From IMG/VR virus record IMGVR_UViG_3300025168_000679, positions 1 through 23,783 of that record: a stretch of DNA of 23,783 nt, one strand, 5' to 3'. Position 1 is the first letter of the stretch. Every line of letters starts with the position of its first letter. Made by a program: the position numbers and the translations under genes. The notes beneath the pieces were generated by a model. It had not been told where the DNA came from, searched no databases, and saw only the letters and a list, made by a program, of their open reading frames with translations. Below, piece after piece: positions 1 through 7,189 of this stretch. This DNA comes from a virus.

Positions 1-1637
1 TCTTGCTTGTGACTAATCACAAACACATTCTCATCACCCAATGTATTCAGAATTTTTAGAAACTCATCTGTTCCTGTTCCATCAAGTGAGCTGTCAAATA
101 TCTCATCTAGGATAAGTATATTTGTATTTGTTGAGTTCTTCATCTTTGCGATTGCTCTCCATGTGAACAACAGTGCAAGGTCAATACGCATCTTCTCACC
201 TTCACTGAATGATGCGTAAGTAAACTCATCACGATAACGAGACTTTATTGTTTCGTCAAAGTTTTCATTCAGTGTGAAGTTTACATAAAACTCCATTGAT
301 GTTAGATAGGTATTGATTAACTTATTCATCACAGGCAAATACTGTTTGATAATTTTAGTCTTGATACCAGTATCCATTAACATATTTCTTGAAGCTTCAC
401 TGTATGTTTGTTCTTCACGCAACTTTGATTTTTGCATGTTAAGACCAGATGAAGTTTTCTTTAACTCAGTTAGCTTGTCGTGGTCATTATTATTAACTTC
501 GTTATTATTTAATTGGTCAATCTCTGTTTGTAAAACAGCATTAAATTTTTCAAGTTGAATAAGAGAACTATTTTCTTTTGCAATATGAACTTCATTCTCT
601 CTAATCTTAACAGCAATAACATTAATTTCTTTCTGTCGATCAATAACTTTTTTTAACTCAAGTTTAAGTTCTTCCATTCCAGAATTAACTTTTTCTGCTT
701 CACCCTTCTTTTTATTAATCATCGATGATTTGAAAGTTTCATTAATGTGTTGTTGACAAGTTGGACAATCTTCGTTCTTCTCAAAGAAACCAACAAGTTT
801 ATTGTGCGACCTATGTTTTTCTTTTAACTGCGATTGAATGTCTTTTAGTTTAGTGTGTTTGATATTTACTTTATCATTGTCAACAATCTGAGCAAAGAGT
901 TCGCCATTGTTTTTAGTATAAAATTTTATATCTAAGTTTTTGTTAAAGATTTCTTCTTCGTTTGTTTTAACAAGTAGAGTCTTTTCTTTTATAAGATTTT
1001 CTTTATGCATAAACATATCATCAATATATTTTTCTTGTAGAGAAATCTTTTCATCTGTTAAATTAGATTGATAACCTATATCTCTAATATCATCAGAGAT
1101 AGTTTTTAGTTTTTGTTTAAGCAACATATTCATTAAAGAAAATATTTGTATGTCAAGAATTTCCTCAACAACCTCACGGCGATGTCTAGCCTTGAGTTGC
1201 ATAAAAGGAACAAAGGTAGATGAACCTAGAATAACAACCTGTGTAAAACTGCGATAGTTTAGTTTAAGTATTTGTTGTTCTAGATACTTTTGATAATCTC
1301 TTGCATTTGCATCTTGATTATACAACTTATTGTTAACGTGGATTTCAAAAATGTTTGGTTTAATACCACGAATTACCTTGACTTTTTTTGAACCAATTCT
1401 AAACTCAACTTCAACTACAGCTGAACTGCCGTTGACAGAGTTTATTAATTGGGCTTTGTTGATATTTCTAAATGGTTTACCAAACAAAGAAAAACAAAGT
1501 GCGTCAAGAATAGTTGACTTGCCAGAACCATTCTCTCCAATAATAAGAGTAGTATTGTTTCTGTCTAACTGTATCTCGGTAAAGTTATTGCCAGTTGAAA
1601 GAAAATTCTTCCACCTGACCTTTTCAAAGTGTATCAT
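1..1637 (-). CDS. 46: gp46-like recombination endonuclease subunit (SbcC/Rad50 family), 3' end cut by window edge
   Basis: This is the ATPase half of the gp46-gp47 nuclease that resects DNA ends for recombination-dependent replication. I translated it by hand because it runs off the window. It starts MIHFEKVRWKNFLSTG. Walker A is GENGSGKST (residues 34-42). A zinc-hook CPTC (Cys291 and Cys294, at 756-767) sits in the middle of the coiled-coil region. The ABC signature SEGEKMRIDLALLF lies near 170-205, Walker B LILDEIFDSSLDG near 83-123, and the H-loop VISHKQ near 5-20. About 545 codons are present, close to the 560 of T4 gp46, so only a few C-terminal residues are missing. The ATG directly abuts the TAA of the 72-residue gene upstream (TAAATG), which suggests translational coupling. 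The family call is firm. Confidence 0.95.
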   Translation of the reverse strand, partial: MIHFEKVRWKNFLSTGNNFTEIQLDRNNTTLIIGENGSGKSTILDALCFSLFGKPFRNINKAQLINSVNGSSAVVEVEFRIGSKKVKVIRGIKPNIFEIHVNNKLYNQDANARDYQKYLEQQILKLNYRSFTQVVILGSSTFVPFMQLKARHRREVVEEILDIQIFSLMNMLLKQKLKTISDDIRDIGYQSNLTDEKISLQEKYIDDMFMHKENLIKEKTLLVKTNEEEIFNKNLDIKFYTKNNGELFAQIVDNDKVNIKHTKLKDIQSQLKEKHRSHNKLVGFFEKNEDCPTCQQHINETFKSSMINKKKGEAEKVNSGMEELKLELKKVIDRQKEINVIAVKIRENEVHIAKENSSLIQLEKFNAVLQTEIDQLNNNEVNNNDHDKLTELKKTSSGLNMQKSKLREEQTYSEASRNMLMDTGIKTKIIKQYLPVMNKLINTYLTSMEFYVNFTLNENFDETIKSRYRDEFTYASFSEGEKMRIDLALLFTWRAIAKMKNSTNTNILILDEIFDSSLDGTGTDEFLKILNTLGDENVFVISHKQ

Positions 1638-1856
1638 TTAATCAAGAAATCTTTGTGTTTCACCGTCCCATTTTTCAAGAACATGTAACCTGTCCTCAGC
1701 CTCAGCAATCAAACTAATTTGTTCATCAACTGCTTGTACGACATTGGAGTGTTCTCCAATACCAGCTGGATTGTTAATGTATACTTGTACGTTTGCTCTA
1801 GCAACTGCAATTTCACCTTCGTATTTTTTTCTTAATGATTCTAAAATGTATCCCAT
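1638..1856 (-). CDS. Small conserved-type protein between gp47 and gp46, function unknown
   Basis: This 72-residue protein is not assignable by eye. It is mostly helical in appearance and acidic, with a central GIGEHSNVVQAVDEQ segment and heptad-like spacing of hydrophobics after residue 40, compatible with a short coiled coil. There is no signal peptide, membrane segment or cysteine pair. A ribosome-binding sequence AAGGAAAA lies upstream of the ATG. It follows gp47 by 10 nt and abuts gp46 with no gap, so it is translated within the 47-46 operon. T4 also carries small genes between 47 and 46. By position it could be an accessory factor of the nuclease, but that is inference only. Confidence 0.75.
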   Translation of the reverse strand: MGYILESLRKKYEGEIAVARANVQVYINNPAGIGEHSNVVQAVDEQISLIAEAEDRLHVLEKWDGETQRFLD

Positions 1857-1866
1857 AATATTTTCC

Positions 1867-2922
1867 TTATATTTCTAAGTCTTGTGCTTCAGTGTAAAGT
1901 GATCTCATTGTGTTTTTAAGTCTATCTTTACTTAGATTAACGTCTAACTGGTCAATATATTTTTCCAGCAACGTCATTGTATCTTCTGTATTTTCTACAA
2001 TATCATCTGATACATTCTCAGCATCTAATTCTGAGAAATCTTCTATAATTTTAACTTCGTATGCATCTGCTAAAAGCAACCTATCTACAAACTTGTCAAA
2101 ATTATATAAATCTTTTTTGTTTACAACAATTAATTTTACATATTGATCTTTGTACTGTGTTACATCGTGTTTAGTATAATCCTCTTGAGTATCATCATAG
2201 TATATCTTTCTAAATAATGTGTACGGATTAACTATACGTTCCAGCTCTCTTGTACTTGTATCAAAGATATGAAATCCTTTGGGGTCTTGAAAATCTGACC
2301 AATTAATTTCATAGGGTGTGCCTAGATAATAGATTTGACCATCATCAGACTTGTGGTGAAAATGTCCACTAAATACAGTATCAAATCTTCTAAATAATTT
2401 TCTATCCCAACCGCCTTCTGCAAACTGACCACGATGCATTTCAAAACCATTAATTTCTAAATGACCAAACAAAATATTTGACTTTGCAGTATCTAAAACA
2501 TTTACAGATTCATCATAGTTATTAGCATTAATCCAAGGCATAAACACAATATCAGTTCCATCAAAGTTTACAACTTCTGGGCCAGTGTATATTTTAAATC
2601 TATCTTTACCAACCAATTCTTCCATAGAATTAACTTCATTGGTGTTTTTATAATAGGTGTCGTGGTTGCCGATAATGATGTGTAAGTCAATACCAAACTC
2701 TTTAAACTTGTTTATAAATCTTTTACGAAAGTCATTTGCAATTCGAAAACTTATAAACTTGCGTCTATCAACAACATCGCCCATATGGACACAAGTTGTT
2801 ATTCCTCTTTCTTTTAAAGTTGGAAAGAAAACATTTTCGTAAAACTTATAAAAATATTCATTAAAATTAAGATTGTCATTGCGAGCACCAAAGTGAGTGT
2901 CCGTTATAATCGCAAGTTTCAA
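1867..2922 (-). CDS. 47: gp47-like recombination endonuclease subunit (SbcD/Mre11 family)
   Basis: This is the metallophosphoesterase nuclease partner of gp46. Numbered from the start chosen here, the phosphoesterase motifs are in order: DTHFG (Asp8, His10), GDVVDRR (Asp49), GNHD (Asn86, His87), GHLE (His154) and GHFHH (His187, His189). These are the residues that hold the two metal ions in Mre11-type enzymes. The frame has no suitable ATG. A TTG at 2931 overlaps the ribosome-binding sequence AGAGGAA with no spacing. A second TTG at 2922 sits 9 nt downstream of it and gives MKLAIITDTHFG, which matches the usual beginning of this family. I therefore prefer the TTG at 2922. The gene overlaps or abuts the end of gp55 and is probably translated from the same mRNA. 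Confidence 0.93.
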   Translation of the reverse strand: MKLAIITDTHFGARNDNLNFNEYFYKFYENVFFPTLKERGITTCVHMGDVVDRRKFISFRIANDFRKRFINKFKEFGIDLHIIIGNHDTYYKNTNEVNSMEELVGKDRFKIYTGPEVVNFDGTDIVFMPWINANNYDESVNVLDTAKSNILFGHLEINGFEMHRGQFAEGGWDRKLFRRFDTVFSGHFHHKSDDGQIYYLGTPYEINWSDFQDPKGFHIFDTSTRELERIVNPYTLFRKIYYDDTQEDYTKHDVTQYKDQYVKLIVVNKKDLYNFDKFVDRLLLADAYEVKIIEDFSELDAENVSDDIVENTEDTMTLLEKYIDQLDVNLSKDRLKNTMRSLYTEAQDLEI

Positions 2923-2923
2923 A

Positions 2924-3520
2924 TTAGTCAATTCCTCTTACTGCATCATGTTCATCTTCATCATCTTCCATGAAGTTTTCAAGTCCTTTAGTCTTAGTTA
3001 CTATTTTCTTTTTAGGCTTATAGACATCTTCATCTGGTAACATTATGTTTGGGTCAAATCCCTGCACAACATATCTATTGGTGTCACCTTCGTTAACTGT
3101 CCAAGATTGGTAACTAACACTTTCAATTATTTTATTTCTAACATGAGTTTGTTTTTTCTCTTTTGCAATTCTTCGTAGGAAAGCATAATAAATTATTTGA
3201 GTAAAATATGCAAAAGGATTCTTTGATTTCTCTGGATCAAAATTGCTGCAATATTGTAAACAGTTTTCAATACCGTCAGCAATCATTTCATCTCTATAAG
3301 TGTAGTTTATAAAATTTGGTCTATAAGATAGATGGGTTGCAATCTTTAAAAAACATTCGCCAATGTAGTTGGTTATTTGTGGTTTAACTTTTTCTTCTTT
3401 TGGTAAGTCTTTTTGCTCTTCTTCTGCAATTTTGCATAGAACTTTCCAATCGGTCATAGCTTGAAGAAAAACTTTATTGTCTACGTAGTGTTCTCCTTTT
3501 GCTTTTTTAGTCTTTGCCAT
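2924..3520 (-). CDS. 55: gp55-like late-transcription sigma factor
   Basis: gp55 is the phage sigma subunit that binds host core RNA polymerase and directs it to TATAAATA late promoters, assisted in T4 by gp33 and the gp45 clamp. The 198-residue product (T4 gp55 is 185) has a sigma region-2-like core around residues 70-125. It includes YRDEMIADGIENC, then NPFAYFTQIIYYAFLRRIAKE, the helix type used for core binding and -10 recognition. The N-terminus is Lys-rich and the C-terminal tail is very acidic (EDDEDEHD). The start has a strong ribosome-binding site, AGAGGAG, 5 nt before ATG. A sigma70-type promoter lies just upstream, fitting expression before late genes. The abundance of exact TATAAATA elements in this window supports the assignment. 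Confidence 0.9.
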   Translation of the reverse strand: MAKTKKAKGEHYVDNKVFLQAMTDWKVLCKIAEEEQKDLPKEEKVKPQITNYIGECFLKIATHLSYRPNFINYTYRDEMIADGIENCLQYCSNFDPEKSKNPFAYFTQIIYYAFLRRIAKEKKQTHVRNKIIESVSYQSWTVNEGDTNRYVVQGFDPNIMLPDEDVYKPKKKIVTKTKGLENFMEDDEDEHDAVRGID

Positions 3521-3550
3521 CTCAACTCCTCTTTTCCTAGTTATTCATAT

Positions 3551-3579
3551 ACTATACAGTATTCATCATATAAAGTCAA
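3551..3579 (-). promoter_or_regulatory. sigma70-type promoter for gp55 operon
   Basis: On the minus strand TTGACT (3574-3579) is followed after exactly 17 nt by TATAGT (3551-3556). Each differs from the bacterial consensus by one base. The expected start of transcription is about 20-25 nt before the gp55 ATG, leaving room for the AGAGGAG site. No TATAAATA element lies between this and gp55, so gp55, gp47 and gp46 appear to be served by unmodified host polymerase. Confidence 0.75.
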
Positions 3580-3610
3580 GTATCAACTGAAAAATAAAAG
3601 GGACTTGACT
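3574..3610. repeat. 8-bp inverted repeat overlapping the gp55 -35 box
   Basis: AGTCAAGT (3574-3581) and ACTTGACT (3603-3610) are perfect inverted arms separated by 21 bp, with centres 29 bp apart (close to three helical turns). The proximal arm contains the -35 hexamer of the gp55 promoter. This could be a pair of operator half-sites. The distal arm also reads TTGACT on the plus strand, with TAACAT 17 nt further on, so a weak divergent promoter is an alternative. Confidence 0.5.
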
Positions 3611-3627
3611 GCGCTGTAAAAATGGTG

Positions 3628-3644
3628 TAACATAAGCTATGTTA
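3628..3644 (-). terminator. Short hairpin after the 134-residue gene, possible weak terminator
   Basis: TAACATA and TATGTTA form perfect 7-bp arms around a 3-nt loop, starting 4 nt after the stop codon of the 134-residue gene. On the minus strand the hairpin is followed by CACC and then five T residues. The stem is AT-rich and the T run is offset, so termination would be weak at best. The intergenic stretch 3521-3648 otherwise holds only the gp55 promoter and the inverted repeat. Confidence 0.35.
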
Positions 3645-3648
3645 TAGG

Positions 3649-4053
3649 TTAATGAAGTAAAGATTTAGGTTTTAACATACTTTTAAGATTTTCAAGTAAT
3701 TCATTAGCTTCATCTTCATCAAGGGTATCTGCACTATCCCATTCTTCCACTTCATCAGATAATTTAAGTTCAGACCTTCGTTTAATAATATTTTTATAAT
3801 AATTAGTTAAACCAAATGACGCATCTGTAATTACAATTATGTGAGACTCTTTAATTTCAAAAGTTTTGTTTTCTGTAAACGGAGCAAGCCACGCAGTAAG
3901 AGATAATGAATCTCCATTTCCTAAAGTTTCGTCATCATGAACTTGCATTTTTAACGGTTCTCCAATCACATACTTATCACCAACATGATTAACCATTTCA
4001 CAAATAATATCATCACCATTTGATAATTTGATAACTTTATAATTATTATTCAT
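3649..4053 (-). CDS. Small acidic protein, possible Sm/LSm-like fold, function unknown
   Basis: This is a 134-residue protein with its own late promoter. Residues 1-35 (VIKLSNGDDIICEM, then DKYVIGEPLKMQ) have the look of an Sm-type strongly bent beta-sheet: a strand, a NG turn, a long strand, then a Y-I-x-P-L-x-M strand. A second strand group (FEIKESHIIVITDAS) follows at about 80-95. The C-terminal third is acidic and helical (residues 100-128). Sm-fold proteins bind RNA or act as assembly rings, but this reading is by pattern alone. AAGG lies 6 nt before the ATG. It sits between uvsW and gp55, alone between a late promoter and a small hairpin, so it may be monocistronic. Confidence 0.8.
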   Translation of the reverse strand: MNNNYKVIKLSNGDDIICEMVNHVGDKYVIGEPLKMQVHDDETLGNGDSLSLTAWLAPFTENKTFEIKESHIIVITDASFGLTNYYKNIIKRRSELKLSDEVEEWDSADTLDEDEANELLENLKSMLKPKSLLH

Positions 4054-4081
4054 ATCTAACCTTTTTATTAATCTTATGTTA

Positions 4082-4089
4082 TATTTATA
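4082..4089 (-). promoter_or_regulatory. T4-type late promoter for the 134-residue gene
   Basis: An exact TATAAATA on the minus strand lies 29 nt upstream of the ATG at 4053 and just after the uvsW stop codon. Its position gives a leader of about 20-25 nt containing the ribosome-binding site. Confidence 0.8.
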
Positions 4090-4092
4090 TGG

Positions 4093-5544
4093 TTACAAAT
4101 TAACCTTGCTAATCTGATAATCAAACTGTTGTTCATTATACAATGATATTCTTTCAGAAAAGTGATTTAGTGTAAAGTTTCGTTTGTCGTTATGTGACAT
4201 GTCATCAGCAATATCAAATATTAAAACGGAAACTTTAGTGTCGGTCTTACGCAATCCCCTGCCAAGACTCTGGAGCACTCTAATCCTACTTTTGCTTGGG
4301 GAGCTGAACACGATGTTATTAATGTTCCTAATATTAATACCAGTGCTAAACGTCCCATAACTTGCAAGTATAATTGATTTTTTCTCATTTTCTACAACTC
4401 CTCTTATATTTTCTCTTTCTGATGTATCCGTTCCACCATAGACAAAAAATGTTTTTCTATCATCTATAGTATCTTTAACTTGGGCATATAATGGCTTACC
4501 ATGTTTTTCAACTAACTGAAAAAGACATAAAGTATTGCCATCTAAATGTTGCAACAGATTAACTATAAAGTTATTTCGTTTCTCATTTGTCGCAAGATAC
4601 TCAAGTTCCTCTGCATATGTCATTTTCTCACGAATGTTTTTATGTTTTAAAACAATACACTTGACAGTTAAGTCTGCAAGTGTTTTCTTGTCTATAAGCT
4701 CCTTAGTCGTTACTATAGTTTCAGCTGTACCGAATAGTCCCTCTAATACGAGCCGATGCGTCAGCGTCCCATCTAACGTGCCTGTGAGTCCAAATCTATA
4801 CTTACACAGGTGCAACTTAGTCATAATACCTGTCAAAGATTTTGCTTTGAACATATGTGCTTCGTCACCAATCACACACCCAAATTGTTCAAAGTATTTT
4901 TTTGGCATCTTATACAAAGATTGCCATGTAGATATTATAACGTCCTTCTCAACCTTAGTTGTATAACCTTGATATATTTTCTGGCAATATGTTCCAGAGC
5001 TCCAACCGTAATCTTCAAAGTCTGAATACATTTGTTCTACCAGTGAAGTGGTTGGAACTAGTATCAGGGTTTTTAACCCCATCATTTTATAATAACGAAC
5101 TAACGAATATATTATTAACGACTTACCAGAAGCAGTGGGAGAAAGCAACAAAGCACGATGTCTGCTGACAGCATGATGTACGGCATCAATCTGATAATCA
5201 CGAACTTTAAGAGACTTGCCTCTTGATTTTGGTTTAAGAGATTTGACAAACCCCATGACAACTTCTCGTTCAACACTTTTTTCATCTTGTACTCCAGTTT
5301 CTAATATATATTCAATTTTGTTTCTTAAACAATATTCTTTAATGTAAGATAATAATCCAAAATATATTTCGCCCGTAGCAGGTGAAAATAAACGTATCTT
5401 ACCGTCCCACATACGATTACGATACATGGGCATAAACTTAAAGCCAGGCACTTCAAAAGTAAAGAACTCAGTTAGTTCTTGTTTTGTTGATGGGTCTAAG
5501 TCAGACAGTATTAAATATACTTCATTCTTTTTAGATATACGCAT
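4093..5544 (-). CDS. uvsW: UvsW-like DNA/RNA helicase
   Basis: UvsW is an SF2 helicase that unwinds branched DNA and R-loops and helps switch T4 from origin-dependent to recombination-dependent replication. The 483-residue length fits the family (T4 UvsW about 500). An N-terminal domain of about 110 residues precedes a Q-like RDYQIDAV. Walker A is PTASGKS (136-142), motif II is GDEAH (226-230), motif III is LTGTLDG (253-259), and motif VI is QSLGRGLRKTD (425-435). Its first 14 nt overlap the end of the upstream 2OG oxygenase gene, so the two are probably translated in tandem. It is the last gene of a uvsY - oxygenase - oxygenase - uvsW operon. Confidence 0.93.
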   Translation of the reverse strand: MRISKKNEVYLILSDLDPSTKQELTEFFTFEVPGFKFMPMYRNRMWDGKIRLFSPATGEIYFGLLSYIKEYCLRNKIEYILETGVQDEKSVEREVVMGFVKSLKPKSRGKSLKVRDYQIDAVHHAVSRHRALLLSPTASGKSLIIYSLVRYYKMMGLKTLILVPTTSLVEQMYSDFEDYGWSSGTYCQKIYQGYTTKVEKDVIISTWQSLYKMPKKYFEQFGCVIGDEAHMFKAKSLTGIMTKLHLCKYRFGLTGTLDGTLTHRLVLEGLFGTAETIVTTKELIDKKTLADLTVKCIVLKHKNIREKMTYAEELEYLATNEKRNNFIVNLLQHLDGNTLCLFQLVEKHGKPLYAQVKDTIDDRKTFFVYGGTDTSERENIRGVVENEKKSIILASYGTFSTGINIRNINNIVFSSPSKSRIRVLQSLGRGLRKTDTKVSVLIFDIADDMSHNDKRNFTLNHFSERISLYNEQQFDYQISKVNL

Positions 5545-6115
5545 TTTGCAACGTACCCTTTTTGCCGTAGTGTCCTCTTAACAAAATATTCCATGAGACA
5601 CTTATACGATGTTCTTCTGTTGCTGGCACCCAGTGTTGCAACCATGATGGAAAAATTAATGCAGATCCCTCAATTGAGTTAAAACCAAACATACTAGAAT
5701 TGTAGAGGTTTTCATTATTTCTTGGTTGCAATACACTTGCAGCTGGACGAGGATCAAAGAACTGTATGGGTGCAGTTTTCTTTGAGTTGCCTTTTAAATA
5801 ATAAACTCCAGATAAAAAATTATTTGAATGTGTGTGCGGTGGATGTACATCACCACCTTTCATCTCGTTTGCCCACATGTTTGTTATTTCTATTTTATCA
5901 TAAGAGTATTCTAATTTTTTTAAAATTTTAGTTGTTGCTTCAATTATACCATCAACTAAAGAGTTAAAGCTTGGTAAAAGAAACAATTGGTCTGTATTTT
6001 CTGTTGACCGCAAACTAGTTATCATAGGTTCATGATTTATCTTTAATGCAAAAGAATGGATTAGTGTTGGAAAACACTCAAAGGTTTTTACATCAACCAC
6101 GTTACAATACTCCAT
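5531..6115 (-). CDS. 2OG-Fe(II) oxygenase-like protein (TIGR02466-type)
   Basis: This is a probable Fe(II)/2-oxoglutarate-dependent oxygenase on a double-stranded beta-helix. The family signature is clear: HPPHTHSNNFLSGVYYL at residues 91-107 (His94, His96), and FPSWLQHWVPATEEHRISVSWN at 155-176 (His161 as distal iron ligand, Arg170 for the 2-oxoglutarate carboxylate). The 194-residue length is normal. Substrate cannot be read from the sequence. Proteins of this type recur in marine T4-like phages. The gene overlaps the upstream oxygenase by 28 nt, and its ribosome-binding site AAAGGAAC lies inside the conserved TKGTRWSIV codons of that gene. It is a sequence relative of the oxygenase at 19019-19624. 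Confidence 0.85.
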   Translation of the reverse strand: MEYCNVVDVKTFECFPTLIHSFALKINHEPMITSLRSTENTDQLFLLPSFNSLVDGIIEATTKILKKLEYSYDKIEITNMWANEMKGGDVHPPHTHSNNFLSGVYYLKGNSKKTAPIQFFDPRPAASVLQPRNNENLYNSSMFGFNSIEGSALIFPSWLQHWVPATEEHRISVSWNILLRGHYGKKGTLQNAYI

Positions 6116-6630
6116 CTTGTTCCTTTAGTAACTGGTTTTGCTTCGTGAGGAAACATAAAGTTAGATGGAAATATAATTGCAGAACCTTTAATAGGCAAAA
6201 ACTTTTTATCTGCTACATAAAACTCACCACCGTCATAATCATCATTAAGATATAGTAGTGCAGATACTTGAGGATAACCATACTGTTGGCCGTGACTGTG
6301 ATGAATATTATCTACATGTCTAGACATAAATCCACCCTTGCCGTATTTGTTAATACGAAAGTCAGTAGTACGACCAACAGAAAAAAGAGGGAAGTCAGTT
6401 TTGTATTTTACTATCACTTCTTCAAAACAAGATTTAACCGCAGTATAAAATACGCTCTCTTTTTTTATCCAAGCGTCTGACATTTTGACACGTTCTTGTT
6501 TTACAATTGCGCCACTATCGTGTGTCTGGTATTTTGAAGCTTCATATGGAAAATTATAATTTATTAAACTGTTGCAAAGATTTTCTGCCACTATGTTCTT
6601 ATAGTATTTTATATAACTATCTACATTCAT
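6088..6630 (-). CDS. 2OG-Fe(II) oxygenase, prolyl-4-hydroxylase-like
   Basis: This is a 180-residue double-stranded beta-helix oxygenase of the P4H-like group. The iron triad is visible: His105-x-Asp107 in MSRHVDNIHH and His162 in FPHEAKPV, with Arg172 in TRWSIV as the 2-oxoglutarate ligand. The VSALLYLNDDYDGGEFYV strand pair (122-139) is typical of this group, which differs from the TIGR02466-type neighbour. The likely reaction is hydroxylation of a protein side chain or small molecule, but no substrate can be inferred. The start ATG shares one base with the uvsY stop (TAATG), so translation is coupled to uvsY. It overlaps the next oxygenase by 28 nt. Confidence 0.87.
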   Translation of the reverse strand: MNVDSYIKYYKNIVAENLCNSLINYNFPYEASKYQTHDSGAIVKQERVKMSDAWIKKESVFYTAVKSCFEEVIVKYKTDFPLFSVGRTTDFRINKYGKGGFMSRHVDNIHHSHGQQYGYPQVSALLYLNDDYDGGEFYVADKKFLPIKGSAIIFPSNFMFPHEAKPVTKGTRWSIVTWLM

Positions 6631-7061
6631 TACATCATTCCTGCTTCAAACTTTCTCCACTCTATTGCATTTTTAATATCCCACCCACGATTGTCAATTG
6701 ATTTAATTACTCCATCAATATACTTTATAACAATTTCTAGATAACCAATCTTGTTCATCAGTTTAATAACTTCTTCGTCAGAAGTAATATACATTGCAAG
6801 ATCAGTTTTGAGGACTTTTAAGTCAAATGGTTTAGAAACATAAACTTTTGCGTCAGCTTTACCACCATAGTATTCCCACTTTTGGCGATACAGACGTTGA
6901 TAGTCTCCATTAGCAGCTTGTAATAGTCGTGCGAAATACGACCTGTGATCAAGATACTTTGCTTTTATCTTTTGGTTTGCAAGGGATTCAGATGCTAAAT
7001 CTTCCTCATTGGTAATGGGAAGATCCTTTCTAGCTTCTTCTTGCAGTTGTTCTAAATTCAT
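6630..7061 (-). CDS. uvsY: UvsY-like recombination mediator
   Basis: UvsY loads the UvsX recombinase on ssDNA coated with the phage SSB gp32. The 143-residue protein (T4 UvsY 137) aligns by eye over its whole length. The start MNLEQLQEEARKDLP corresponds to T4 MRLEDLQEELKKD. The middle WEYYGGKADAK corresponds to the LDYYSGRGD region. The end IKSIDNRGWDIKNAIEWRKFEAGMM matches IKSRGFAIKHIQDMRAFEAGK in pattern. The agreement at the N-terminus fixes the ATG at 7061. A weak GAAGAG lies about 12 nt upstream. It heads the operon that ends in uvsW, with two oxygenase genes between them. The reading frame continues open for 27 codons upstream to a TAA, but no family match is seen there. Confidence 0.88.
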   Translation of the reverse strand: MNLEQLQEEARKDLPITNEEDLASESLANQKIKAKYLDHRSYFARLLQAANGDYQRLYRQKWEYYGGKADAKVYVSKPFDLKVLKTDLAMYITSDEEVIKLMNKIGYLEIVIKYIDGVIKSIDNRGWDIKNAIEWRKFEAGMM

Positions 7062-7181
7062 AATATTATATTTCTCTTCAAATTGTGAGTAGTGTCGATG
7101 TACTCTCAGGTATATATTTTGACTCTCTAGAAGTCTTACTTTTTAAAAATTTGCTAAAGCTTTATCTTCCCTACTCATTTA

Positions 7182-7189
7182 TATTTATA
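7182..7189 (-). promoter_or_regulatory. T4-type late promoter upstream of uvsY
   Basis: An exact TATAAATA overlaps the stop codon of the tube-like gene and lies about 120 nt upstream of the uvsY ATG. The 123-nt stretch 7062-7184 contains no supported gene. It includes an ATG at 7178, three bases after the element, that opens an 11-codon frame (MSREDKALANF) ending in TAA, in the uvsY frame. Confidence 0.6.

Noticed and set aside
313-558. Plus-strand open frame opposite gp46
   Set aside because: It falls in the coiled-coil region of gp46, which has both Walker motifs and a zinc hook on the minus strand.
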